DNA of 64,000 bases from Anopheles merus (lineage: Eukaryota; Arthropoda; Insecta; Diptera; Culicidae): contig NC_054085.1 of NCBI RefSeq assembly GCF_017562075.2, positions 8,167,259 through 8,231,258 on the forward strand. Reading direction: 5' to 3'. A program made the translations under genes and the position numbers. A model generated the notes under the pieces. It had not been told where the DNA came from. It worked only from the letters and a program-made list of their open reading frames with translations, and did no database searches. Positions 24,672-35,995 of the stretch are shown here, piece by piece; positions within the stretch are counted from its first letter, which is position 1, and each line of letters starts with the position of its first letter.

Positions 24672-25954
24672 AAAAACACTTAACCATAGTATTGAACTCC
24701 GTTAATAGTACGGACTCTGAACTCTCGGATCTAAAAGTTACACTTCAGCACGAATGCAACCATGCAATTCAACTAATCCAAGGAATAAGTCACAAAAGGA
24801 CAAAACGCTCCCGGGGAATATTTGGTATACTAAAAGATTTCATGTTCGGGGGAGACGACATAGACGAGCAATTAGCAGCCTTCAGAGCAGCAGAGGATAC
24901 AAAAATTACACATGTGTCCGAACGTTTGACCCAAACAAATAAAAAACACAATGAGTTAACAGAAAATTTACGTCACCGAATAGACAAACTCTATGATGGT
25001 ATAGATGTTCTCAGCAAGGAATTTAAGCATAACAAAAATGAAGTTCTAACAAAGTATATACAAGAAACGATCATGCTTACAACCGCTCTAGTACAAGACA
25101 TGATAAATAAGTATCACGAAATAGATTCAACCCAATTATATTTAGAGGACGAAGAGATGTTAAAACAAACTATACGAAGAAAGATGGCAAGTCATTATAA
25201 CGTTTTAGAATACTCGGAAATAACCAATAGGAGAATAGAAGAGGGTGAAATAGTCTTTTCTATCAAAAACATAATTGTATCGATAGAAAATTACGAGATG
25301 TTTAAAGTCATAGCCATTCCAAACTTTGCCAATCATACGATTTTAGACATACATGAAAAAACAATAGCCATCAACGAAACTAGTTACTTATACCCGAAGG
25401 AAATTTTTAAACTGAACGAATCGCACTACATATCTTCTGAGAAAATAATACAACGAGAACCAGACTGCATAGCATCAGCATTACTACACACAGAAAGTGG
25501 TACCAGATGTAGTTCAAAGGAAATAGGGCCAGAAGTCACTGAATTTATACAACTTACAAATCCAAACAGTATTCTGTTCTTCTCTACCAACCCTGATAAG
25601 ATATTACTAAAATGTAACAAAACACTCACTACCCCAAGCTGCTCAATCGGAATCATAACCTTGTCACTAGACTGTAGCATTTTGACGAGCAAGTTCGAAA
25701 TACAACCGACGATGCTAATAAAATCTGAGCAAGTTAGAGCATATTTTAAACCCATGTTAAATTTAAGCATATCAAAAGAAGATAAGTCTAACGAAGTAGA
25801 ATCGGTAACTAGTAACTATGTACTTTTCTCAATAACCATACTAAGTGTTTCTATTACGGTCATCTTGGTTTCCGCGATGTTAATCAAGAAATATCTAAAA
25901 CAAAATATTGGTCCTCCTCCATGCAGGCCACCCACTTTAAACCTAGAATTGTAA
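24599..25954 (+). CDS. Env-like glycoprotein, main part (F-protein type)
   Basis: The frame is open from 24575 with no convincing ATG near its start. About 45 residues after the TTG at 24668 is an RTKR furin-type cleavage motif (near 24797), followed by a Gly/Phe-rich hydrophobic segment (GIFGILKDFMFGG) typical of fusion peptides in baculovirus F-like Env proteins. Next come a helical region with heptad-like leucines, an ectodomain with cysteines and N-glycosylation sites, one strong transmembrane segment (about 25830-25885) and a short basic cytosolic tail. Known family: Env genes of errantivirus and some BEL/Pao elements. It may have allowed cell-to-cell transfer in an ancestor; function in this copy is not shown because the N-terminal part is in another frame. 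Confidence 0.75.
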   Translation, partial: KGAWETTFHTGTRPENDTDTLQTLKKHLTIVLNSVNSTDSELSDLKVTLQHECNHAIQLIQGISHKRTKRSRGIFGILKDFMFGGDDIDEQLAAFRAAEDTKITHVSERLTQTNKKHNELTENLRHRIDKLYDGIDVLSKEFKHNKNEVLTKYIQETIMLTTALVQDMINKYHEIDSTQLYLEDEEMLKQTIRRKMASHYNVLEYSEITNRRIEEGEIVFSIKNIIVSIENYEMFKVIAIPNFANHTILDIHEKTIAINETSYLYPKEIFKLNESHYISSEKIIQREPDCIASALLHTESGTRCSSKEIGPEVTEFIQLTNPNSILFFSTNPDKILLKCNKTLTTPSCSIGIITLSLDCSILTSKFEIQPTMLIKSEQVRAYFKPMLNLSISKEDKSNEVESVTSNYVLFSITILSVSITVILVSAMLIKKYLKQNIGPPPCRPPTLNLEL

Positions 25955-25984
25955 CTCCCCTACGAGGACTTACGGGGGGAGGGA

Positions 25985-26298
25985 TGTCGCTGACGACAAT
26001 TTAGGCTTAAAAAACAAAGCGTTGCTAGGTCAATAAATGCTGACTAGCTACGTTATGCAACGCGCCAGCGATGCGCGCTGGTTTAACGATTAAATGGAAA
26101 ATAGGCTAAGAAGAATAGACTAAGAAAAATATGCTGATCGACGACGGTCAGCAGTTTTAGAGTATAAAATCAATTGAATAAACTAATGAATGGATTATTT
26201 GCCAAGAACCAGTTGGTGCGTTATTATTGTGCTTAAGTCGGCGTGTACTGTGCCTGTCTTAAGCTGCTGCTCCGAAAGACACTTTCGTGTGCGCGACA
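25985..26298 (+). repeat. 3' LTR of BEL element 1
   Basis: 314 bp, identical by eye to the 5' LTR over its whole length. It follows the polypurine tract directly and is followed by the target duplication GGTCA (26299-26303). Confidence 0.95.
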
Positions 26299-26303
26299 GG
26301 TCA

Positions 26304-27714
26304 TACGTCTGGAACCTCTTTATCGATTTACTTCATATGTTTATTTCTTCTATTTTTAAAAGCTTTAAAAAATATCACCTTACTAATGACTCAAGCAAAC
26401 GAATAGCCGACATCTGTGTCTATGGTTGTTTTATACTCCTGATTCTTCGATGTAAATTAGTTTCCTAACATACATAACAGTTTGTTTTCAATAACTTTCC
26501 TTATAAAAGAAAAGCTCAAAATTAAACTGACATCAAAAATCTGTTATGTCTATAAATCATAAATGGATAGAGATAGAAAAGAGATTTATTTTTTTAACGA
26601 CTTTTAATTGCAGCTGGTTTCAAATTTTGTTCAGCTTCCATTCAGTATACCTTAACGATTCCATTCCGCTTTTTCTCAAAATTTATGAATTGGGAAGAGA
26701 AGTTATAGATGTTGTCAGTCCAGGGCTATTGTTTATTAAAATTCCTACGTTTGCCTTCTTCTGATCCCTTAATCTATAGAGGGCCCTTCCAACTAATTGA
26801 AAAAAAAATTCCAAACTAATTTCTAAGTATATCTTTTTTTCTAACTTTAAAGCCTAAATTACCTAAGGTCAGACTTGAATATTTTATATAAGTATTTAGA
26901 TTTTAAAACTCCCATCGATAACGCTCTCTGCATGCCACTTTGAATGTCCAATTATTAGTAATTGTTCATTTTAATTTGAAATATTGTTGAACATTCAGTA
27001 TCACATAGATAGGTGGTTACGACTAGCAGAAACATTTGCAAAAACATTAAACGTTAGTAACATTATGAAACGAATCACTGGTTGCAAATGTAGAAGTATC
27101 ATTTTCCAGCTCGTTAACCTTAACCTATAAGTAATTGAGTTTTTTTTTTATTGCAATTTTCAGCTTTATCAATTTTGTAAAATCTTCTTCCGTGTAGCTG
27201 ATTGTTGAATGTGTATTGTGATGATCGTACATTCGTCACAACTGGACGTCGCCGGTAGGTTAGTGTTTTGCTAACATAAGCCGAGGTCTAATTAATTTTT
27301 TTTCGATGTGGACTCATCGACACTTGATCGTCCAGAAGAAGTGTGTTGCTATGGTGTGATCTAATTTGCGGAAGGTCTTATAATTAATGTGCTGCTGTGG
27401 TATGATTTGGCTTTCCGAACTGTGTTACAATGTATCTATACTTTATAGTGTGTATTTTTATAGGCCGTCCACAAGCACAGAGGAGACGTCGTAGGCCCAA
27501 ATTGAGGTGACAACCGTGAGCGGTTTCGGACACTCCTGAGGCAGGTTTTAAATGTTTCTAATATTCTCTTCCAAAAAGGTCAAAAAGGCTCACCTAAGGA
27601 AGAATTTTCTCAAGGTTGTTTCATAATAAGCTGTTGAATCATATCTCTCCTCAAATAGAGCAATCTACAAAAAAAAACCTACATAAACAGATTTTTCATT
27701 CCATAAATATTATT
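26304..27714. other. Intergenic, no gene seen
   Basis: AT-rich sequence between the BEL element and the lectin pair. Open frames are short and low-complexity. I see no exon, RNA gene or repeat with clear boundaries. Confidence 0.6.
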
Positions 27715-27720
27715 TTTATT
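27715..27720 (-). terminator. Polyadenylation signal for the minus-strand lectin
   Basis: AATAAA on the minus strand 27 bp after the stop codon, which implies a very short 3' UTR. Confidence 0.65.
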
Positions 27721-27746
27721 TATACTGTAAATTATAAAAAAAGCTA

Positions 27747-28214
27747 TTATCCGAAAGAATAACTGTACGGTGAATAGTATTCACACACATAAGGATATTC
27801 CCGAGTGCACTGTCTATCGTTCCACATAGCTGTATTGAACACACCGATGGTAAGACAGTTGTCTACTGAGTTTGCAGCATTACTTGGCTTTCCTGGGTAC
27901 CAGTTAGTGTATCCACTCATCCTTCCAACAGGAGTATTTCTTGATAGCCATATCCACGATCCTTGTAAGCCAAGCTGCGTTCCCGAAAGCCATACTTCAC
28001 CGGTAACTCCTGCTTTTCTGATTACACTCCAAACTTCAGAATTTTGAAAGGCCGTTTGGGTCGCCGCCAGGTATCCTCCATTCATTATGCACCGATCCCA
28101 TGCTTCGAAAAACGGCAACTTTTTGGTGTGAACGGTATAACGTAACGCCTGTATTGAAGGTACAAACTCGGAAAGAAATCCAACGACAATAATAAAGATC
28201 ACACGAGCCTGCAT
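27747..28214 (-). CDS. Secreted C-type lectin-like protein
   Basis: A single-exon ORF of 155 residues. Residues 1-23 form a signal peptide ending near SIQA. The rest is one C-type lectin domain, with four cysteines in the usual positions (DRC, DNC, RQC, YVC) and the WIW-like motif of the fold (SWIWLS). In the calcium-binding long loop the usual EPN or QPD triplet reads KPS, while the downstream WND motif is kept, so sugar binding of the classical kind is doubtful. Mosquito lectins of this size are secreted, often into hemolymph, and many act in immunity; the role of this one is inference. It is divergently paired with the lectin at 28401, with 186 bp between start codons. Confidence 0.88.
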   Translation of the reverse strand: MQARVIFIIVVGFLSEFVPSIQALRYTVHTKKLPFFEAWDRCIMNGGYLAATQTAFQNSEVWSVIRKAGVTGEVWLSGTQLGLQGSWIWLSRNTPVGRMSGYTNWYPGKPSNAANSVDNCLTIGVFNTAMWNDRQCTREYPYVCEYYSPYSYSFG

Positions 28215-28264
28215 CTTGTAGAGATACGGGTGAGGTTTGTGTGAAAATGACGAACAACATCCCG

Positions 28265-28272
28265 TTTTTATA
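28265..28272 (-). promoter_or_regulatory. TATA box of the minus-strand lectin
   Basis: TATAAAAA on the minus strand, about 50 bp upstream of the lectin start codon at 28214, which would place transcription start near 28240. It is 48 bp from the TATA box of the divergent lectin. Confidence 0.7.
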
Positions 28273-28320
28273 GGTAGATTTTAGAGACCTCAACACCTGT
28301 GTCAACAAGACCAATCCTAG

Positions 28321-28328
28321 TATAAAAG
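28321..28328 (+). promoter_or_regulatory. TATA box of the plus-strand lectin
   Basis: TATAAAAG, 73 bp upstream of the start codon at 28401. A TTCAGAC sequence about 30 bp downstream (near 28357) fits an arthropod initiator. Confidence 0.75.
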
Positions 28329-28400
28329 AATGTCTATTAACCGTTTCTCATAGCAGTTCAGACCGGACGGTGCTACTGAAGCCATCGTTTAATCAAAAGG

Positions 28401-28928
28401 ATGTTCAAACTATTGCTCTTGCTGTTGTGTTTGGCGTTATTCGATATTCAAGTTAATGGTAGGTATAAATTATCCCTAAGTAAATGTCTAGCACTAGCTC
28501 TAGTCCTTCTATAAGGTACATAACATTGAAACTGTTTCTCTCACTATCTACCAGGATTCAAACACTATGTAGCTTACAAACGAAAGATTAAGTTCTTTTC
28601 CGCTTGGCAACAATGTCGACTTTACAACGGCCATTTGGCTTCAATTGAGACACCCGATGAGAATGCGCGGGTCGCACGAGCGATTAAGGCCGTAGGAGAT
28701 ATTACCGACGATTGGTACATTGGGGGTACCGATATAGGTTTTGAAGGTAGATTTGTTTGGATCGGTTTAAACAAAATAGCATCATACTTAAATTTTAATC
28801 CCGGTGAGCCCAATAACAATAAAAACGAAGACTGCCTCGTCATGAAAGGATCGAAGACAGGTGAAAAGTGGAGCGACGTATCTTGCGAGTATGAAGCAGA
28901 AGGATTCGTTTGTGCGTTTATTGTATAG
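28401..28928 (+). CDS. Secreted C-type lectin, EPN type
   Basis: Two exons, 28401-28458 and 28555-28928, joined in phase 1 by a 96-bp GT-AG intron; 143 residues. Exon 1 encodes almost exactly the signal peptide (MFKLLLLLLCLALFDIQVN). Exon 2 encodes one C-type lectin domain with the four conserved cysteines (QQC, EDC, VSC, FVC), a WIG-type core motif and an intact EPN calcium-site triplet in GEPNNN, usually linked to mannose-type ligands. The WND motif reads WSD, a tolerated variant. It is probably secreted and binds sugar; an immune role is inference from the family. It shares its promoter region with the minus-strand lectin, so the two may be co-regulated. The exon structures differ: the partner has no intron. 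Confidence 0.9.
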
Positions 28929-28981
28929 GGACAACATTAACCATGGAATATTATTTTAACACATCATTCTACATAAGCAAA

Positions 28982-28987
28982 AATAAA
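28982..28987 (+). terminator. Polyadenylation signal for the plus-strand lectin
   Basis: AATAAA 54 bp after the lectin stop codon. Confidence 0.65.
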
Positions 28988-29092
28988 TACAACGAAACAG
29001 GGCTGTTTTCACAAATAAAAAAGCTCACGGAAATCAGTAGAGATTCAAATCAATATAGTGCACCCACATATCACAATATAGTCCTGGGGATC

Positions 29093-29116
29093 ATGGCTAT
29101 CATAAATGATAGCCAT
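29093..29116. repeat. Perfect 11-bp inverted repeat (hairpin)
   Basis: ATGGCTATCAT and its exact reverse complement separated by AA, downstream of the lectin polyadenylation signal. Confidence 0.85.
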
Positions 29117-29266
29117 CAAAAATGTAAACAAAAAGTGCTTGGCACCAAGGGAAACATAAACAAAAATGGTCTGGCACTCAAAGTGTTAAATGGTACAGCT
29201 GCATATAACTTATAATATAAGATAACTTGTAATGTCCATTACATTTAAAACATTATAAAATCTTTA

Positions 29267-29430
29267 CAGCGGTGGATCTAACGGTAGGCGGACTAGGTGG
29301 TCGCCTGGGACCCTGCCGATATAGGTGCCCCGAAAATCGCTAGGCTGTAGTATGTTGTATGTATACAAGTGGACATGACACTAGCGACAAGGGCTCCCGA
29401 AAGAAGGGATATTGAGGCCTCGAGGCTGGC
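29267..29430. mobile_element. Degenerate relative of the hAT MITE at 38633
   Basis: The left end (29267-29315, starting CAGCGGTGGATCTAACGG) matches the reversed right half of the MITE at 38633-38738 with few differences. Sequence up to about 29425 resembles the other half in reverse orientation. The second terminal repeat is degraded and I see no target duplication, so the right boundary is approximate. Confidence 0.55.
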
Positions 29431-32400
29431 GAATCATTTGCGACTATTTTTAGTATCCGCTCCAGGCCTATGTATGGCTTCATCAGTAGGTCGATTAATG
29501 GACCATACTCAGTTCCTGATTTGATTTGGTTTGGGAAGCCGATTACGTCGGTGTATACCTCAGAGTAATAGGTAACTATGAAATTTCATTGCGTATCCCT
29601 GTAATCGGGTCCAATTGATAAGTGAAAACAAAATTACCACGAATATTTAAAACTATTTCCATTTATTTTGGAACAGAAAAAAAACATATTTTTTTAAGAC
29701 TGCGACCATTCCTTCGCTCATTTCCGCTCCACTCACATGTTATTCACTTTCAGAAAATTGAGTAGTCTAGTTTCGTTTGCTTTTTTTCGCTGTTGTCAAC
29801 ATTTTGAATTTGTGGAGAAAAATAAGCGTCCCTATGTACACACTTCACGAGTTCTTATTCAAACAATCTATTACAACTATCATATTGTTCCAGACAAGGC
29901 AGAAAAAATTGAGAGCAACTGTTTCAATATTCCCTTTAAAAAACAGGCAAACGAAGACTGAACAACGCAAATGTGTTCCTGATTGCCTCTACACAAGCGC
30001 CACAGATGCCATAGGATAAACCGTACAAATGCTACTGTCTCCACGCACCACTAGTACGATTTGTGCTTTTTTTCTGAAGTTGAAGTTTAAACTTTTTTCT
30101 GTTATGAAGAGCTAAACGCTCCGCTGTTGTGTTATACTATGCCCCCAACTATGCGCTATGATTATATTGGCGTTATATTTACAATGCGATTTTCCAAGTT
30201 CCTAAGAATAAGGTATCTGTAGAATTAGCGATTTGATTATGCTATAGTTTTCATAGTATTTTGTTTAGAAAAACTGGACCAGTGAAATCGTAGTTTTAAT
30301 TATTGTATTCTAAAGCAGCCATGTACCTGCGTAATGCACTGCATTGCATACCTTTGGGCGTTAAGCAGGCCAGGTAAAAGGAAATATGAACTTGCACACA
30401 AAACCTAAACGTAATTGAGTAATAATAAATCGAATTGTGCAGCTTATGTAAGGTGAGTCTGAGCGACGACAGCTCGTTGGTAAATCTCAAGTCAAGATTT
30501 AATCTTATGTGTACAAATTGTTATTCTATTTTCTTCAGATTTATAATATCTAAATTATTACCTTAATAGATATGGCATTCGTACAACTGTAAATAAAACT
30601 TCTAACATGTAAGATGTGTTATTTTTTCAAAACTTTTTTTTCATTTTTTCACGCCTACACATGATAAAAGATGATTAAAGAGTTTATAAGAACTTGAGAA
30701 TGCCTGGATAAAGAACTAAGAATAGTTATTTCTACGATCTTTAATTAGCACTAGTTAGCTAACGTAACAAAATACTTAATGCATAAGGCGCAGGGGAGCA
30801 CAGCGAACTCGATGGCTGGATCAGGTGAAGCGGGATTTGTGGGAGATCGTGTAGACTAGTGATGTGCTGTATGGAGCATACCCACGACTCCGATCCGACT
30901 CCGACTATTGTTAGTTCGTTTCCGACTCCGGCAAAATGGAACCACTAGATCCGCCCGGAGTCGGAGTCGTTTGGAGTCGTCCGTAGTCGAAGAGTTGGAG
31001 TCGGAGTCGTCCGGAGTCGTCTGGAGTCGAACGACTCCGAACGACTCCGAACGACTCCAAACGACTCCGGACGACTCCTGACGACTCCGACTCCGGGCGA
31101 CTCCGGACGACTCCGAACGACTTCGAACGACTCCGATTTGCTAGAACTCCGAAAATAAGAATACATATTAAGGTTTATTTTATTTATGCCTAGTCAGTTT
31201 TTGTTTGAAATATAACATGAATTTCAGTGTTTTTCGTTATGGCAATGTGCTCTGATAACGATTTAATGGCTGTATGTCACCTGTGTATTGAACTGTCATT
31301 TCTCAACATCACGGATATACGGACAGCCGGATAAAAGATACCCGAATATACGGCGTCTCACTGTGTCTGTAAACTAGATCAAATTTAATTCATATAATTT
31401 GGTAGCACGTTGTTAAATATTAAATGGAATGCTGTATTTTATTTCTGAATAATTAAATCGAACTGTTTTATTTATTTTTTAATATTTTTGAAAAACTTCT
31501 TCAACTTCAATTCTTCAAACTCATGTTGTTGATATCCTTGGCAGCATGAATCAAAATAAGTTTATCAAAAGGGAACTGTATCAAATTTGAAATACTTCTT
31601 TTTATATATTATTTTTTTCGCAGAAAAATCGCAGAAACCCCAGTTCTTGAAAGCTTTTATTTCAGTATGTAAATATAATCGCAATTTCGAATAATTAATT
31701 CAATACAATGCTTGCTTACAATTTGCTATGCCAAATCAGCCCATTGAGATTATTTCATTCATGATTATCGCCAGCTAGTACTATAGGTGAATTACAAACA
31801 ACCAGGCGTCCGCTTTAGCCAACTTCATATATACGCTTACGTCACGTGCACGCCACGACTGAATAAAGACTCACACACGCAATCTAAGAACTCATACCAA
31901 CGCTGGTTTCATTAGTGCTCCAAACCTACAAACAAAAACAAAGGGAAATCCCATGGGCCCCCGGGTCTTATGACTCACCGCTCCACAATAGCGGCATAGC
32001 AAAACGAAAACAATTGGGGAGTGTGGAAAACTTCAACTCAAATGGCTGCAAATGTCGATACAATTGAGTGCAAATAAAAGCCTTAGGATAAACTTAGCTA
32101 AATTAGTATCAGTAGAGAAAGATGCTTTCTTGCTTCTTACAACACCGGCAATGTTTGGCAATAAAATGAAGCAGGTGGTCGCACATATGCTTCGTAATAC
32201 GTAAAACTTTGTAAGTATGTGAGTTTCATAGTAGTAGTGAGATCTAGTTAAACGAATTCACGGTGGGCATAATTTGCTAGAATTTTGATCAAAACTATGT
32301 TTAAATAAATATTTTACTAACTTTTTACTATAATTTTTCTTTAATTTTTATTTTGTTTACTCATTTTTAACATACAAGTAACGCTATGTATTTTTGATAG

Positions 32401-33776
32401 TTTATTGTAGGAGAGGCATACTACCAACATTATCAAAAAGATTAATCTAATATTTTTGGTTTCAAATAAACTAAATCGCTCAAAACACGTAAAATGTATT
32501 CAGTAATCATAAGTAAAAAAAAATGATAAAATAAATAAGCTTTACCTCATTAGATTATTGATACGTTTAGTTAATGCAAAATCTATGTTGTACCTTCGGG
32601 CTATCTATCGTGACTTTTCCTATAAGTGGCTATAAAACTATAATATCAAACTATGGGCTCTTCGTATGATAATAGCTTGTAGTACAGCAAATTATCTTGC
32701 ACATTCGATAGTAATTAGAAATAAATTAAATACACAAGATAAGAATATGAAGATATACTATATGTGTACAAAACCTTTTATGTTGCCTATAATCTCATTC
32801 AACAAAAACTAAAACAATTTTATTAATACTAAAACTAATATGTTATAAAACTTTGTTACACTTTTACCACAATATCTGTTCTAATGTGCCCATAGTTCGG
32901 TGCAAGTAGCGTTCTCGAATACACGTTCATTCGGCATTTATCAGCGCGACTGACCGCATGCCGTGTGAAGAGGTTCCAGTTTGTTAGTCCGAAATCGTAG
33001 ATACTGCTTCATGTTTGCGTAAAAAATTGTTTAGTGTGGGACGTTCCTTAAATTAGTGTTTAATACGAATGATGCATTGATTGAGAAGATACGTTTCTGT
33101 GACGTATACAATAGTAAATTTTGTTTGATTGTTCAATTTTGTGAATTTATTTTAAGTAAGTTAAACATTGTGATACATTGTGATGTGACCTAAGCATCAA
33201 ACTTATGAATACACGCGCTCTCTTCTTGTTAGTTTCACCTCGTTTGTGTTCATCCAGCTGTGGACACATATTAGACCTTTGCTTCTCTCTCACACTGTCT
33301 TGCTGTCTATCAGACGTAGACAATTGTTATCGCTCTCGCTTGCTATAGCTGATGTCAAATGCTAGCAAGAATGTTTGCAACTTTGCACCGCTGACTCATC
33401 GCCACAGAACGTCTGTGTGCTCCCGAACATGTGTGTCGTGCTATTCTCTCGCAACTATATGGTTGTCGTTGGTTCTGTGTTTAGTGTAAAAATTTGCTCG
33501 CAACAATAACGTACCCGATTCACGTTTCCGGAAGTGTGTTGTTGTGCATAGTGCAAATAAAGCTTAAAATATAAGCCATCAACATCGAGAAGTAAACAAA
33601 CAAATAAACCACGCTTAATACAGTGGCAACACACTAAATGCAATGCATCGTGCTGTGATAAGAGTTCTGATTGCCCAATTGAAAAGCAGACACCATTCAA
33701 TGTTTTGAGTAACCGGCCGGCGAGTTGGATACTACTGGAGAATTGTTTTCACTGAGACAAGACACGGCCAGAGAAA
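29431..33776. other. Gene-poor, repeat-containing stretch
   Basis: Apart from the GAGTCG array I see no supported gene. Open frames are short and AT-rich. The part from about 31780 to 31960 has TATATA, AATAAAG and a change in composition that could be a decayed LTR, but I cannot find its ends or a partner. The last few hundred bases before 33777 are probably promoter and 5' UTR of the Shark gene. Confidence 0.5.
30888..31141. repeat. GAGTCG/CGACTC tandem array with a central inversion
   Basis: Many near-copies of a 6-12 bp unit. From about 30955 to 31030 the units read GGAGTCG; from about 31030 to 31140 they read CGACTCC, so the halves are reverse complements and could fold into a long imperfect hairpin. 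A few CGACTCC units also precede 30940. It may be the core of a MITE or a small satellite. Confidence 0.85.
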
Positions 33777-33806
33777 ATGTCCCGCACCGACTATGTGATT
33801 GTAAAG
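33777..33806 (+). CDS. Shark: Probable first coding exon of the Shark kinase gene
   Basis: A short open exon, ATG in good context (AAAATG) followed by nine codons and then a strong donor (AAG|GTAAGT) in phase 0. The next supported acceptor on this strand that continues in phase 0 is at 42335, the first SH2 exon of Shark, whose first seven codons precede a second in-frame ATG. Joining them would add 17 residues and give an 8.5-kb first intron. This is inference: the extra residues match nothing I recognise, and the exon could be a non-coding leader or belong to another transcript. Confidence 0.45.
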
Positions 33807-34597
33807 GTAAGTGTAGCTGGGTGTCTAGACTGCCATGGTGGTAAGGTAATCTCGGAACGTGATTTATTACCCAGTCGAGAGTGGTAAATTGTATTTGGGG
33901 ATTTGCACTGAATCCTCCATACGGAATATTTAAACAATGTAGACGTCCCAGAATGGGTGATACGATTTATTTGAGCAGACTGGACTGGAAATAGCTTACT
34001 CTGACCTCTGACCATTCTTTACAGCCTGACCATAGCTTATAACATTTTTGATTTGTTTTTAAATTTTTGTTTTTCAACGCAAAACATCTTCGGTTTTTAT
34101 CACCGTTTTTGGTACAAATTTTACAAAACCGTATGTTTAACATCCATTGGTCTAATGCTAATCTTACAAAATCGAAAAGAAGAAAAATGTCTTCTACAAC
34201 AAACAACAAACAAAATTGTGATCACATGGTACTATTCGATTGTAATGCACTGAAAGCTCCCCAAACTTTCACGAACAGATAAATAAGGCATAAAAAATAA
34301 ATTAACTTTTATGTTCATTGCAGCATGACCGCGCAAATGGCAAATATATACAAATGATGGTCTACAAGATTATTGAGTTATAGAGTTATTGTTATTGAGT
34401 TTAAGAATTAATATAAATAAACAATATGACTACTACAACAGGGCAATATTTTAAAATATCAAAGAAACGTGCTGGTGGTTCAGAATACATTTTAAATTTT
34501 ATTTGACTGCATTTGCACTGTGATTGCAATTAATAGAAACTAAACATACTAGATTATCCATATGGATTGACACGGGAAATTACAACTAAACAAAATA

Positions 34598-34847
34598 CAG
34601 TCCGAACTCACTGGTTGAACTTCGATTCCCTGCCAACTATTCAATATGTGCTTTTTAGCTGGCACGTTTTTTCATACAAAAAAAAATCTTAAATTTTCCT
34701 CGGCATGCCATAAGATTTTTGTGAATTTTTCAAAAACCGGTTTTCCCATACAAACGCATGCTTTTTAATTGAACTGTCAGCCAACTATTGAGCGTTCAAC
34801 TAAAAAGCATGCCAACTAAAAAGCGTTCAACTATCGAATTCTGACTG
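34598..34847. mobile_element. Tc1/mariner-type MITE, 250 bp
   Basis: Imperfect terminal inverted repeats of about 23 bp (CAGTC[CA]GAA[CT]TC...GTTGAAC, five mismatches) flanked by TA on both sides (34596-34597, 34848-34849). The interior repeats the motif GTTGAAC/AAAAAGC in both orientations. There is no ORF, so it is non-autonomous. Confidence 0.75.
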
Positions 34848-35995
34848 TACAACAAAATAAAAAACCCACTCAAGGTCAAGAAAAACAGCTGAGAGCTGAG
34901 ATTACGGGATTGGATTTGTTACGATGTGTGTAATTTACTCTTCCTAGGACCGATTTTCTAGTATAGTCGTCAACTCACACGCATTCACAATATACCCGCC
35001 ATGTCACCAATTGTCTACTCATAATCATCAAAACACAAGTTACACAGTTACACAGTTACAGTTACCTAAAATTGGAAATTTTAAAATATCCTCGAAGAGT
35101 TTTATGTGAAGAGCCAATTTGAAAATTCAAGCATAAAAATTATTCAAAAAGTTACTTTGACAAACCTAGACCAACCAACTAGGGATAAGAACCAACCTAT
35201 GAATCATTTTGTTTTACGCTCGCGTAGGTCATACAATTATCACACCTTTCTCGATTATACACTTCACACAATCGTGTTTACAACCAGTTCTTCCGCAAAA
35301 AAAAAACATCTAAAATAAATACTCGTGAGGTCAAATAAAATGTAAGCATAGTTATTGATACTGGCCATCCAAAGTATGAGCACCCAGACATGCTGTCTGC
35401 GAAATCTTTTTCCACTTAAGCGAGCAGTCCATCGTGGTGTAGTTGAAATGTAATAGAAAATATATGATGGAACAACTTCTATTATTTCACAAAGTCTCGT
35501 CTCAACTGATAAAGCCTCCCGTTTGAGATCACGCAATGAGCTTACCCTGTTGTTATGCAGACAATGGACTGGTTTTAGGCAAGTCCTTTGAAGGTAATTA
35601 GTAGGTTGTACAAGATTAAATAACGAACTTTCGTGTGCCGGTCTGCAGAAAAGGATCTCGTTACCAATTCCTTTTTACAGACACTTTCATGAAACACTAA
35701 AACCGACTTAAGTCATTAAACAAACAAGTTTCTTGCAATATGATTATTTGTTATGATTTATTAATACGTTTTTATTTGTATTCTTAGTAGTGAAGTAGTG
35801 TTTGATTTGAATCTTTCATATCATAAGTTGGTTAAATTGAAAAAAAATGGAATGTGCTGCTTGTTGAATTAAGTTTAAGTTTAAGCGTAAAAGAGTGAAT
35901 CGATAGTTTGCAATGCAGGAATTATGTGGTCTATTTCTGCAATAAATCACTACTATGCTAGTAAAAGATCCAAATATCTTTAATCGCTATTCTAC

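Larger units (their letters stand above)
18019..26298 (+). mobile_element. Complete BEL/Pao LTR retrotransposon with an Env-like ORF
   Basis: An 8280-bp element bounded by two 314-bp direct LTRs (18019-18332 and 25985-26298) that look identical base for base. Both begin TGTCGC and end GCGACA, and the element is flanked by a 5-bp target duplication GGTCA (18014-18018 and 26299-26303). A purine tract (GGGGGGAGGGA, about 25974-25984) touches the 3' LTR. Domain order is Gag with an N-terminal PHD finger, zinc knuckles, aspartic protease (peptidase A17 type), reverse transcriptase, RNase H and integrase, then an Env-like ORF; this order and the protein motifs are those of BEL/Pao. A leader of about 900 bp precedes Gag and has a candidate splice donor near 18606. 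Identical LTRs indicate recent insertion, yet Pol carries a stop codon and the Env-like gene changes frame, so this copy looks defective. Confidence 0.95.

Noticed and set aside
31780..31960. Possible solo LTR (TATATA, AATAAAG, composition shift)
   Set aside because: No TG...CA boundaries, partner LTR or target duplication could be found.
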